Below, piece by piece: positions 44,637 to 51,437 of a stretch of DNA of 64,000 bases (the stretch's first letter is position 1; every line of letters starts with the position of its first letter). A program made the translations under genes and the position numbers. The DNA comes from an uncultured Clostridia bacterium (lineage in GTDB: Bacteria; Bacillota; Clostridia; Christensenellales; Borkfalkiaceae), in assembly GCA_944376295.1 (NCBI GenBank), contig CALWCE010000006.1, forward strand, positions 1-64,000, given 5' to 3'. Under the pieces are notes generated by a model. It worked only from the letters and a program-made list of their open reading frames with translations, ran no database searches and had not been told where the DNA came from.

Positions 44637-44665
44637 TTGACAACGTTGCGTCTATATGTTATAAT
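44637..44665 (+). promoter_or_regulatory. Consensus promoter facing the MobV unit
   Basis: TTGACA, a 17-bp spacer, then TATAAT: perfect sigma-A consensus. It is divergent to the restriction operon promoter 50 bases away and begins a leader of about 700 bases before mob. Confidence 0.8.
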
Positions 44666-44671
44666 GCAAGA

Positions 44672-45265
44672 GTATAGGTGAAATGCTGCCTGTATTTTTT
44701 TGTTATGCCGCTAAGTTGGCATGAAGGTATCTCCTTGAAATAAGGGGAGCTGCGCGGAAGGTATGCGTTTCGCGTGTGCGGAGTAAGTTTTCCGCGATGT
44801 TTTCGGCGCACCATGCGCCGCACCCGAGCCGTTTGAAAAGACGAGCGATGACAGGTTTTTTTAGTTGTACGCAGTTTTAGAAAGTACGCCGTTGTCATTG
44901 CAAGTTTTAGAACGTGCCGCGATGGGCTTTTTTAAGTGTACGCTTTTTTGGGAAAGTGCAGCCCTCAGCGACGGAAACATCCCTACAACTTAACAGAATG
45001 ATTGACCACCATAGAGCGGAGAGGAACCGCTAAACAAGGTCAAAGTCGGTGACGTGGAAAGAGCAGTCAGCGGCTTTTTTGCGTCCTTTTTGAGCTATCG
45101 TGCCCATACCTTTTCGGTGTGGGATAAGGATAGAAAAATACAATTATGGGAGGAAAGTTATGAGCAATCAAACGACGATCAGACCACCATAGAAAGGAAA
45201 GCAAACGGCAAACAACCGCTGCAAAACGGAAAGCAAAACACGGTCGAGCTTTTGAGTTCGACGAA
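44672..45265 (+). other. Non-coding leader of the MobV unit
   Basis: About 600 bases without a supported gene. It holds the hairpins ATGCC..GGCAT (44704-44721) and CGGCGCA CCA TGCGCCG (44804-44820), imperfect direct repeats around GTTTTAGAA[A/C]GT, two copies of GACCACCATAGA (about 45003 and 45181), and a 10-codon frame (MSNQTTIRPP) after GGGAGGAAAGTT at about 45148-45190. These fit a mobilisation/regulatory leader. Replication iterons cannot be claimed. Confidence 0.45.
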
Positions 45266-45287
45266 GAAGTATAGCCCACTATACTTC
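45266..45287. other. Candidate MobV-type origin of transfer
   Basis: A perfect inverted repeat, GAAGTATAG / CTATACTTC, around CCCA. The minus strand reads AAGTATAGTGGGCTATACTT, closely matching the pMV158-type MobV nick core (AAGTATAGTGTGTTATACTT). It lies 85-105 bases upstream of the MobV relaxase. A partial copy (TTTAGTGGGCT) follows at about 45296. Confidence 0.65.
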
Positions 45288-45371
45288 GTTCCGAAGTTTA
45301 GTGGGCTCTGCGAGGCTTTTTAACAGAAAAAAATCAAAGGAGAACAATCTATAAGTTACTTAGTTTGTCAC

Positions 45372-46415
45372 ATGGAGAAGTATCACAAGACTGACATTGC
45401 GCCCGTCGAACAGGAGAACGAACGCGACGAAACCTATCGAGCAAGCAACCCGCAGATCGATTGCAGGCGCACGAGCGGCAACTACCACATTGTCAAACGA
45501 CAGCACAGTTACACGCAGTTTATCAACGATAAGATCGAAGCCCTTGATTTGCCGACCAAAGTACGCAATGATGCCGTGCTGATGTGTTCCTTCGTTGTGG
45601 GCTCAGACAGGAAATTCTTTGGCGGGCTATCGCCAAGCGAGCAACGGCAATTCTTTGTGGACTGCACCCGCTTCTTCGCGGAGCGGTACGGCGAGGGCAA
45701 CATCATCTCCGCCGTCGTCCACATGGACGAAACCACGCCGCATCTGCACCTGAATCTGATCCCGATCGCGGGCGGCAGGCTGTGCGCGAAGAAGCTGTTT
45801 GACAGAAAGGCACTTACCGCATTGCAGACCGACCTCTATCGGGAAGTCGGCGCGAAATGGAACTTACAGCGCGGCAAGGAAGGCAGTCAGGCAAAACATC
45901 TTGATACGGCGGAGTTCAAGGCGAAGAAGATCGTCGAGCAGGCGCGCGGAGAAGCGGACAGTATCATTGCCGAAGCCGACCATAACGCGGAGCGCAAAGT
46001 GAAAATTGCGCAAATCCATGCGGACGGCATTGTAGCAAGTGCGGAACAGACGGCAACAAAAGCCCAGCAACAAGCACAAAAGTATCTGGACGGCATCGTG
46101 CAGAACATCGAGGCGGAGCGCAGCAAGCCCACGCCGAAGCGAAAACGGCAAGCCGAGGAGGAGATCGCTCTACTCCGCACGGAAAACGCCGCCCTGCGGC
46201 AATCAAAAGCTATTGCCGACCGCGACCGCAGCGACCTATTCGAGCAGTTGCAGAAAGCCGAGCGGCGTGCCAAAGGCAAGGAGCAGGCGTTCGGGATGGT
46301 AAGCGATATGCTCGCTGCCTATCCCGACGAATTCGACGCTCTCTTAAATAAGTCACGCGCAAAGAATTCCGCCCCGTCGTTCCAGTCAAACGGCAACGCC
46401 CGCGGCGGAAAGTAA
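45372..46415 (+). CDS. MobV-family relaxase (plasmid recombination/mobilisation protein)
   Basis: 347 aa from the first ATG. The relaxase motif HMDETTPHLHLNLIP (His-rich, metal-binding) and GNYHIVKR/FSVVGSD-like segments define MobV, which nicks oriT for conjugative transfer. The C-terminal half is a long coiled coil (ARGEADSIIAEADHNAERK). The family normally begins 'MSYLVCHMEKY'. Here the frame reads ATA AGT TAC TTA GTT TGT CAC ATG, so the family's first Met (45351) is an ATA codon with AAAGGAG eight bases upstream. The ATG at 45372 is the conservative start and would lose seven conserved residues. Confidence 0.88.
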   Translation: MEKYHKTDIAPVEQENERDETYRASNPQIDCRRTSGNYHIVKRQHSYTQFINDKIEALDLPTKVRNDAVLMCSFVVGSDRKFFGGLSPSEQRQFFVDCTRFFAERYGEGNIISAVVHMDETTPHLHLNLIPIAGGRLCAKKLFDRKALTALQTDLYREVGAKWNLQRGKEGSQAKHLDTAEFKAKKIVEQARGEADSIIAEADHNAERKVKIAQIHADGIVASAEQTATKAQQQAQKYLDGIVQNIEAERSKPTPKRKRQAEEEIALLRTENAALRQSKAIADRDRSDLFEQLQKAERRAKGKEQAFGMVSDMLAAYPDEFDALLNKSRAKNSAPSFQSNGNARGGK

Positions 46416-46473
46416 AACTGAATAACCGAATACAAGGAGAAAAGCTATCGAGCAAATTACATAACGACGGGGA

Positions 46474-46629
46474 ATGGCGAGAAGGAAAAACAACACGGGG
46501 ATACCACAATACGAGATCGATTCGCTGGCTCGCGCGTTTATTCCTGCGATCATGGACTTTTTCAACAGCGAAGAAGGCATGCGAGAGTTTGAAGAATGGA
46601 AGGCTCAACGCGCACGCAAAGACAATTAA
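46474..46629 (+). CDS. Small protein linked to the MobV unit
   Basis: 51 aa, starting MARRKNNTGIPQYEIDSLARAFIPAIMDFF and ending REFEEWKAQRARKDN. It is charged and helical with no recognised domain. It follows mob by 58 bases, and small ORFs in this position are common in MobV units of gut Firmicutes, which supports it being real. Function unknown. Confidence 0.6.
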   Translation: MARRKNNTGIPQYEIDSLARAFIPAIMDFFNSEEGMREFEEWKAQRARKDN

Positions 46630-46790
46630 ATATCAAAGAATAAGGAAACATCCCATTGAATTTCACGGGATGACCGCTCTGACGGTTTACGGAAATCCGC
46701 GCAAAACATAAAGCGGATTGAGTATATGATTTTTTCTATATAATCAGACAGGTTGCGCCGAAGATCATAAACCTTGAACAACGACACGAG

Positions 46791-46829
46791 GGGGCTTGCG
46801 GAATTTCCGCAAGCCCCTTCGTTTTTTAT
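46791..46829. terminator. Strong terminator between mob unit and reverse transcriptase
   Basis: GGGGCTTGCGG, AATTT loop, CCGCAAGCCCC, then TTCGTTTTTT. It can end the mob transcript; the RT gene (minus strand) stops inside it. Confidence 0.85.
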
Positions 46830-48157
46830 TTGATTCCTTTTAATCTTTTTCTGATTTTACCATAATGAGTATTTAATACCTTACCAACTTTCTCGTTCGC
46901 ACCAAATACTTTTTTGCACCTTTTTACATAACTTAAAAAATTACCTTTAGAAATTTGGCCTCCCTTCGCTCCTTTTAATGAATATGTTTTATAGAGATTC
47001 TTATTTGAAATGATATTACCTTTTGGTGATACTCCTCTTAATTTTACCACAGTATCTGCTTTCTTATACATTCTATAATAATATTTGCTAAGCGTCTTAT
47101 CTCTTAAGCTAATATTTCTGCCATCAAAACCAAATCCCAGATAATCTATTATATTTTTATCATTTGCTCGTCCGTCAATTAAAGAATCTCTGTTCGCCAA
47201 TTCTCTTTCATTATAGTAATACAATTTTGTTTTTTCTGCTTGTAATATAAGATTAGGAATCTTGCTAATAATCTTTCTGATTTCAAGATGAATTTGCTTT
47301 ATTTCATTTTCAGCTGTAACAGGTAGAATAAAAATAGTGTCATCGCTATATCGTAAATACTTACCGTTATATTGTTTAATAAACTTGTTAATATTTTGAT
47401 CAAATTCGAACATGTAGATATTTGAAAGTACAGCACTGATAGCAGACCCTTGTGGAATGCCATAACTCTTTTTGTTACTTTCAATAATATTCATTTTTCG
47501 TAAAGTCTGAATCGGTAATATGATATCTTTTTTGTTCAATTCTTTACGAGAAGCAACTGTATCTGGCTTTTTGTAATATTTGAGTATTTCGGAAAAATCC
47601 ACATAGCTATATTTTGTTATGCTGTGAAAAACTTTGTAATAATCTTCTGGTAATCTTTCCGTTCCCATCACAGAACAGAGTTGACTTTTGAGATAGGAAT
47701 GATCCAACGAATCAAAAAAATCTTTAAAATCACCAACTATAATAAAGCAACTATGCTGCTCTTTAATAAAATCGAAAGCCTCCTTCGCAAAATGGATATT
47801 ACTTTTATGCAAATTTGTTCTATATGCTATACTTGTTTGATTGATGCCTGTTTCATCTGCTTTTATGTTGTACCGTTCATTCAGTAGATAGGAATAGTAT
47901 TGATAGATACACCTATCATAGTGCGATGAATAGTATAATTGCCTAATTTTATCCTTACGTCCCTTTTGCTTAGAATATTTATGAAAAATAAGAGGTGAGT
48001 GAATAAAAGGCAAAAATGCATGAGTTATTATATTTTGAGGTTCTTTAATTTCATTCCAAACAGTTTTTATTGATACACGCCTATCAAAATGAGCATACTT
48101 TTTAATAGAATTACTTTTATCCAACCATTGATTTAAATTCATTAATTTCTCTTCCAT
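46826..48157 (-). CDS. Reverse transcriptase of the unassigned/defence (UG/DRT-like) type
   Basis: 443 aa, strongly AT-rich. RT motifs: motif A GDFKDFFDSLDH, motif B GIPQGSAISAVLSNIYMFE, motif C YLRYSDDTIFILP (YSDD catalytic pair), and motif D/E around QAEKTKLYYYN. The N-terminus (HFDRRVSIKTVW, IITHAFLPFIHSP, YYSSHYDRCIYQYYS) and the 90-residue C-terminal region contain no maturase, X domain or HNH. It is not a group II intron RT. The layout of a lone RT behind a long structured leader resembles DRT-class antiviral systems, with DRT2 as one candidate class, but I cannot assign a class without alignment. The ATG at 48157 has AAGGTG upstream. Confidence 0.8.
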   Translation of the reverse strand: MEEKLMNLNQWLDKSNSIKKYAHFDRRVSIKTVWNEIKEPQNIITHAFLPFIHSPLIFHKYSKQKGRKDKIRQLYYSSHYDRCIYQYYSYLLNERYNIKADETGINQTSIAYRTNLHKSNIHFAKEAFDFIKEQHSCFIIVGDFKDFFDSLDHSYLKSQLCSVMGTERLPEDYYKVFHSITKYSYVDFSEILKYYKKPDTVASRKELNKKDIILPIQTLRKMNIIESNKKSYGIPQGSAISAVLSNIYMFEFDQNINKFIKQYNGKYLRYSDDTIFILPVTAENEIKQIHLEIRKIISKIPNLILQAEKTKLYYYNERELANRDSLIDGRANDKNIIDYLGFGFDGRNISLRDKTLSKYYYRMYKKADTVVKLRGVSPKGNIISNKNLYKTYSLKGAKGGQISKGNFLSYVKRCKKVFGANEKVGKVLNTHYGKIRKRLKGIK

Positions 48158-48498
48158 AAAACACCTTGATATAGCAAGATGCCCGTCGCATGAGGAACAG
48201 CATCTCTTAGCGGCAGGCACATACCTAAACTTGGTATTAAATTTTTTGTGCTTGTTGGTTCACAGAAAACCTTCAACCAGCTGCTCCATTTTGCACAATT
48301 GTGAAATATGATATAATATTATCGTGGATAATACTTGCTCTCATACTTCTACTGGAGGTGATAACAACTTATATGCAACCATTTACTTGTTGCAGACAAT
48401 CGTCTCACACATTCTCAAGCTTTATAGTGGATTTCTCGCGAGAAATCGTGTATAAATGCTTGACAGAAATTCAGCACCTCTAAATCTACATATAGAGT
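48158..48498 (-). ncRNA. Candidate structured leader RNA / RT template RNA
   Basis: About 340 bases lie between a perfect promoter and the RT start without a convincing gene. The strand holds a perfect 18-bp palindrome (48430-48447, GATTTCTCG/CGAGAAATC), a 7-bp hairpin TATTATC CAC GATAATA (48317-48333) and a TGGTT/AACCA stem near 48262-48284. RT-based defence systems carry such an RNA directly upstream of the RT gene. The boundaries are guesses. Confidence 0.4.
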
Positions 48499-48504
48499 AC
48501 ATCT

Positions 48505-48533
48505 ATTATACTTTCTCAGTCAAAATATGTCAA
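48505..48533 (-). promoter_or_regulatory. Consensus promoter of the RT unit
   Basis: Minus strand: TTGACA (48533-48528), a 17-bp spacer, TATAAT (48510-48505). Perfect consensus; expected start near 48498. Confidence 0.85.
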
Positions 48534-48543
48534 CCAAATCAGC

Positions 48544-50094
48544 TCAAAGCCAAAAAATAAATCCGAACCAATCGGCTGTTACCAAAAGGTTCGGATTATT
48601 TTGACTTGGTGGACACAAAGGTGACGTGTCCGAACACCCGCTTAAATATAATTCCCGAATGGTTTTATCGGGATCATCCTCTGCCGGCGGCATATGATTC
48701 AGATAGTTGTAGTAGATCTCAAAGCGGTCGTCGTACACCACGATTTTTTGTATCAGGTTTTTAATAAGGAGCCTCGGCGATTGTCGTATCGTATGCGTCA
48801 GATATTCGACGACTTGCTCCTTCTTTAACTGATTTTGCGCTTTGTACTGCTCGATCGTGATTTTATCTTCGACCGCGGCGAGCTGTGCTTCCAACTCATC
48901 CATTCTGTTTTTTGTCGTGGCATTGAAAATTCCCTGTTCGACGGCTTTCATAATGTTGGCAAGCGCGCGTTTGATTTCGTCGCGTTCATTATTCAGAATG
49001 GCAAGGAGCGATTTATCATTCATCCGCTTTGCATGGATTTTCAAAATCTCGTCGGCAATCGCGGAGATGCCTTCGGGAGTTCCGAATACCTGCATCGTCG
49101 CGTCAAGGATCGCTTGCTCCAATTTCTCTTTCGGCATGATATCCTTTTCGCAGATGTTCATTTTCTTGCGCCCCATGCACTTATAATAGTATTTGACTGT
49201 TCCGTTTTTAGAAGTGCCGCTGTCGCCCTGCAAGCTCTTTCCGCAGTAACCGCATATCAATTTTCCCTTTAACAGGAATTCGACTTCGCGGCTTTTGGAG
49301 CCTATCTTGTTCTTTTCGAGGATGCGTCCGACTTCATCAAATAACGTCGTCGGAACGATGGGCGGATAGATATTATCGTAATCCGTACCGGCGCAGTTGC
49401 AGATGCCTATGTATTTTCGCAGGCGCAGCATTCCGTACAATGTGTTAAGCGCAAACGGTTTACCGTGATAAGTGACGCCTTTTTCCGTCAGGTCGGCAAT
49501 GATATCCTTTGCGATGACGCCCTGCGCATATTGCTGAAAGACGTATAAGACGATTTTAGCGCGCTCTTCGTCGATAAGCACTCTTTTGTTTTCCACCCGA
49601 TAGCCGTAAGCAATACGCCCGCCGGGAAAAAGCCCTTTGCTCCTGTTTTCGTGCAATCCGCGCTTTATTTTTTGAGAAAGCTCCGCCGAATAGTATTCGG
49701 CAAGGCCGATATAGACGTTTTCCAGAAGGATGCCGTCAAGGTTCTTTGAGCCATCGATATTCTCCGATGTTCGCTGCGTGGCGGAAATGAGCGTCTTATG
49801 GTTCTTCTTCAAACGCTGTTTATTGACGGCGATCTCTATGGAATTGCGCCCGAAGCGGTCAATGGCATACACGAGCACGATATCCCATGGCACCGGCTTT
49901 TCGCTATCCGATAACATCTGCTGAAAAGCGGGGCGATGGTCGTTCGTTCCCGTCATGGCTCTGTCGATATAGGTATCCAAAACCGTCAAGCCGTTCGCCT
50001 CCGCATATTGATTGCAGATACGAAGCTGTCCTTCGATAGACTGTTCATTTTGCCGTTCGCTGCTGTAACGCGCATAGATCACTGCACCTTTCAT
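48544..50094 (-). CDS. Large serine recombinase 2
   Basis: 516 aa. The catalytic domain starts VIYARYSSERQNEQSIEGQL with the nucleophile serine and has VYAIDRFGRNSIEIAVNK. The recombinase domain (GGRIAYGYRVENKRV) and the zinc beta-ribbon (CGYCGKSLQGD ... CMGRKKMNIC) follow, then a coiled coil. It is only distantly similar to recombinase 1, so they probably belong to different elements. GAGGTGAAG precedes the ATG. The C-terminus extends into a terminator shared with the RT promoter side. Confidence 0.93.
   Translation of the reverse strand: MKGAVIYARYSSERQNEQSIEGQLRICNQYAEANGLTVLDTYIDRAMTGTNDHRPAFQQMLSDSEKPVPWDIVLVYAIDRFGRNSIEIAVNKQRLKKNHKTLISATQRTSENIDGSKNLDGILLENVYIGLAEYYSAELSQKIKRGLHENRSKGLFPGGRIAYGYRVENKRVLIDEERAKIVLYVFQQYAQGVIAKDIIADLTEKGVTYHGKPFALNTLYGMLRLRKYIGICNCAGTDYDNIYPPIVPTTLFDEVGRILEKNKIGSKSREVEFLLKGKLICGYCGKSLQGDSGTSKNGTVKYYYKCMGRKKMNICEKDIMPKEKLEQAILDATMQVFGTPEGISAIADEILKIHAKRMNDKSLLAILNNERDEIKRALANIMKAVEQGIFNATTKNRMDELEAQLAAVEDKITIEQYKAQNQLKKEQVVEYLTHTIRQSPRLLIKNLIQKIVVYDDRFEIYYNYLNHMPPAEDDPDKTIRELYLSGCSDTSPLCPPSQNNPNLLVTADWFGFIFWL
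48560..48597. terminator. Terminator-like hairpin at the 3' end of recombinase 2
   Basis: AATCCGAACC pairs with GGTTCGGATT, flanked by AAAATAA and ATTTT. It lies inside the last codons and insulates the RT promoter. Confidence 0.65.
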
Positions 50095-50203
50095 TGTAAC
50101 TTCACCTCGTGTTCAGATTTGTAGTTCACATACTATCTTTTTCGAGATGGGAATGTTAGCAAGCCAGCCTATACAGTTTCCCAACTGACCGTGGCTTTTG
50201 CAT

Positions 50204-50481
50204 AAATCTTCCCAAACAAACCAAAAGCGTATGCAAACTTTTCTGTCGAACTTTTTCTTTCGACAAACCGAACCCATCGGGAAAAGACAACGCCGTCAAG
50301 GGCGCAAGGGGCAACGCCCGAAAAATTATTGCGTGTTTATACGGTAAAACAGCCGACCCGCTTTTGCGGATCGGCTTAAAGTTTTCAGCGACAATTTTTC
50401 CCCTTGACGGCAACGGCTTTTTCCGATACCATCCGCAAATCGAAAGAATTTACCCGCTCTCCCCACAGTTTGGGAAGATTT
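50204..50481. repeat. Nested inverted repeats upstream of recombinase 2
   Basis: An outer 14-bp pair (AAATCTTCCCAAAC at 50204-50217, complement at 50468-50481) encloses ATCGGGAAAA/TTTTTCCGAT (one mismatch), GCCGTCAAGG/CCTTGACGGC, AAAAATT/AATTTTT and a central AGCCGACCCGC/GCGGATCGGCT hairpin. This fills most of the 500-base gap between recombinase 2 and the next gene; no gene is supported there. It could be a folded RNA, an attachment region or a decayed palindromic element. Confidence 0.65.
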
Positions 50482-50601
50482 TGGGTGCAGTTATTGTCAT
50501 TATAATTTCTTTCGGAGCGGGGTATGGTGATTGTATAGGCGGACTATCTAACAATCTTTTGCAAAAAGTTGTACTCTCCAAGAAAACCACGGAGGTGTAC
50601 C

Positions 50602-50757
50602 ATGCAGGAGATAGAAGTCAAAAACGATTTTGATGCAAAAGTTCTTATCAACGGAGTTCCGGACTATCGGCTTATCATTGCCAATAAAGAATCTGGTTTT
50701 TTAGAAGCTTTGGAATTGGAGATAAGCGAGTACTATAAGGAGAATACACAATCTTAA
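50602..50757 (+). CDS. Small acidic protein of unknown function
   Basis: 51 aa (MQEIEVKNDFDAKVLINGVPD... to ...SEYYKENTQS). The ATG has an excellent GGAGGTGTACC upstream. It is acidic and helical at the end. Unknown family; it lies between the nested repeat and the TetR operon. Confidence 0.6.
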   Translation: MQEIEVKNDFDAKVLINGVPDYRLIIANKESGFLEALELEISEYYKENTQS

Positions 50758-50795
50758 AAGTGTAAAAAAACATTATATTTTGGTTTAATCTGAGC

Positions 50796-50824
50796 TTGAC
50801 ATAATTTTTCTTTTCTTCTATAAT
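50796..50824 (+). promoter_or_regulatory. Consensus promoter of the TetR-acetolactate synthase operon
   Basis: TTGACA, a 17-bp spacer, TATAAT: perfect consensus. Confidence 0.85.
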
Positions 50825-50827
50825 ATA

Positions 50828-50845
50828 TGCAAGTGAACACTTGCA
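50828..50845. promoter_or_regulatory. Probable TetR operator
   Basis: TGCAAGTG AA CACTTGCA: perfect 8-bp arms with a two-base centre. It begins three bases after the -10 box and covers the expected transcription start, so binding would block the promoter. TetR genes commonly repress themselves from such sites. Confidence 0.75.
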
Positions 50846-50861
50846 TTTTATGGAGACAGAT

Positions 50862-51437
50862 ATGGATAAGACGAGCGAAAAGATAATCGATGCTACGATG
50901 GAGTTGATTTTGGAATGCGGCTATGCGGCGGCAACCACCAAAGATATTGCCGTGCGTGCAGGAGTGAATGAATGTACCATCTTCCGAAAGTTCGGAGAAA
51001 AGAAGGAAATTGTTGTTGAAGGGATGAAGTTGCCACGCTGGCATCCTAATATCACAAAAGATACTTTTGCAGACATTTCCGGAGATTTGCGTGCCGACCT
51101 CACGATGTTTATGGAGAACTATATGCGCGAAGTTACTCCCGAATTTGTAAAACTCTCCGTCGGCTTGCGTTCGCCGCAGATATACGAATATACCGCCCCA
51201 ATAATAATGAATATTCCGCAGGTATTCCTTTCAGAGGTAAAAAAATACCTGCAAACTATGCAGAGGCTTGGCAAGGTAAGACAGATTGATATTGACCAAA
51301 CGGCTGAAATGTTCCTTTCGGCTGCATTCGGATACGTCTTCCTCTCCGCTTCATTTGGTAAGGAGCTTTTAAATTCCGACAGAGCTGCGTACATTGAGAG
51401 TACCGTCAACACAGTTATCGGGGGGATTACACAATGA
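50862..51437 (+). CDS. TetR-family transcriptional regulator
   Basis: 191 aa. The N-terminal helix-turn-helix is canonical (TSEKIIDATMELILECGYAAATTKDIAVRAGVNECTIFRKF). The C-terminal ligand domain is specific and not assignable. The ATG at 50862 follows GGAGACAG; an upstream TTG would extend it through the operator. Its stop overlaps the ilvB start (ATGA), so repressor and acetolactate synthase are coupled in one operon. It most likely senses a small ligand and induces the operon. Confidence 0.92.
   Translation: MDKTSEKIIDATMELILECGYAAATTKDIAVRAGVNECTIFRKFGEKKEIVVEGMKLPRWHPNITKDTFADISGDLRADLTMFMENYMREVTPEFVKLSVGLRSPQIYEYTAPIIMNIPQVFLSEVKKYLQTMQRLGKVRQIDIDQTAEMFLSAAFGYVFLSASFGKELLNSDRAAYIESTVNTVIGGITQ

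Noticed and set aside
46826-48220. RT as group II intron, retron or diversity-generating retroelement
   Set aside because: No maturase or X domain, no intron termini or template/variable repeats seen, and YSDD with a 340-base leader instead of retron-type msr/msd features. The longer start at 48220 was rejected for the same gene because AAGGTG precedes the ATG at 48157.
48420-48502. A 26-codon frame directly after the RT promoter (MYSICRFRGAEF...)
   Set aside because: It starts two bases after the -10 box, has no ribosome binding site and no conservation evidence.
50841-50861. TTG-start extension of the TetR gene
   Set aside because: It would place the start inside the operator; the ATG at 50862 has a better ribosome binding site and family start.
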